Assembly (NCBI GenBank): GCA_004173415.1 | Contig: SEHC01000248.1 | Coordinates: 1 to 5,666, forward strand | Source: Lysobacteraceae bacterium | GTDB lineage: Bacteria; Pseudomonadota; Gammaproteobacteria; Xanthomonadales; Xanthomonadaceae | Direction: 5' to 3' | Length of the DNA stretch: 5,666 bases | Shown here: in pieces, positions 5,479 through 5,666 of the stretch | Layout: every line of letters begins with the position of its first letter | How positions within the stretch are numbered: position 1 is the stretch's first letter | Notes under the pieces: model-generated | Seen by the model: only the letters and a program-made list of their open reading frames with translations | Database searches by the model: none | What the model was told of the DNA's origin: nothing | Position numbers and translations under genes: made by a program

Positions 5479-5666
5479 TTGTCCGACAACACCCCCGAAT
5501 CCGGCGACGCCGGCGCTCCCGCCGAGAAGCGTGCGCGCAAGCCGCGCGTCGCCAAGGCCGCCGCCGCCGAAACCTCCGCAGCCACGCCTACCGCCGCCGC
5601 TGCCCCGTCCGCTCCCAGCGCACCGCCGCCAGCGGCAGCCGCTCCGGCGCCGCGGTCCGACAACCC
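5479..5666 (+). CDS. rho: Transcription termination factor Rho (N-terminal extension only)
   Basis: Rho is the hexameric RNA-dependent ATPase that ends transcription of untranslated and many other RNAs. Only the first 62 codons are inside the window, from a TTG start read as Met (MSDNTPESGDAGAPAEKRAR). They form an Ala/Pro-rich extension with a basic patch (EKRARKPRVAK, 16-26), not the compact N-terminal helical domain with which E. coli Rho begins; the conserved cold-shock and ATPase domains would lie to the right. Assignment therefore rests on this xanthomonad-type extension, the SD, and the conserved position after rhlB and trxA, rather than on catalytic motifs. Alternatives are another Ala/Pro-rich protein, but the trxA-rho order makes rho much the best call. 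Short alternative hairpins overlap its ribosome binding site. Confidence 0.82.
   Translation, partial: MSDNTPESGDAGAPAEKRARKPRVAKAAAAETSAATPTAAAAPSAPSAPPPAAAAPAPRSDN

Noticed and set aside
4755..5663. Minus-strand open frame opposite trxA and the rho start
   Set aside because: It covers a thioredoxin with an intact WCGPC site on the other strand, and no family motif is visible in its own translation.

Overview
The window looks like a chromosomal segment from a high-GC gammaproteobacterium, most likely of the Xanthomonadaceae/Lysobacteraceae (Xanthomonas, Stenotrophomonas, Lysobacter or Luteimonas type). This rests on strong G/C third-position bias, a RhlB of 571 residues with a long basic low-complexity tail, a Rho with an Ala/Pro/basic N-terminal extension, and ftsEX followed by a receiver-domain protein and ung. 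The species cannot be fixed from the sequence alone. I see no mobile element, CRISPR array, tRNA or rRNA. Base composition and codon use look uniform, so nothing points to recent transfer.

Layout. Five genes lie on the minus strand, in transcriptional order: rhlB (start 4696, stop 2981), ftsE (2922 to 2236), ftsX (2239 to 1406), a tandem-receiver response regulator (1400 to 558) and ung (524 to beyond the left edge). ftsE and ftsX overlap by four bases (ATGA). ftsX and the regulator gene are five bases apart, or overlap by one base if a GTG start is used. Regulator and ung are 33 bases apart. This is the spacing of one co-transcribed ftsE-ftsX-regulator-ung unit. rhlB lies 58 bases upstream, separated by a perfect 11-bp inverted repeat. 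On the plus strand, trxA (4911 to 5252) diverges from rhlB, and rho (TTG start at 5479) runs off the right edge. The divergent rhlB / trxA-rho order is also the enterobacterial order.

Roles. RhlB is a DEAD-box RNA helicase of mRNA decay and Rho is the transcription termination helicase, so the right half is an RNA-handling neighbourhood with thioredoxin between them. FtsE and FtsX form the ATPase and membrane parts of the divisome complex that activates periplasmic peptidoglycan hydrolases through EnvC. Ung removes uracil from DNA. The regulator has no DNA-binding domain and may act by protein contact.

Most unusual points. (1) FtsX is only 277 residues, and its periplasmic loop appears to lack about 35 residues in frame, the part expected to form the EnvC-binding lobe. 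(2) The first receiver domain of the regulator has lost its phospho-acceptor aspartate and one acidic-pair residue, while the second keeps every key residue. (3) Short hairpins sit in the leaders of rhlB, trxA and rho, including two mutually exclusive ones at the rho ribosome binding site. I found no convincing wholly new system; the other genes are core genes of known families.
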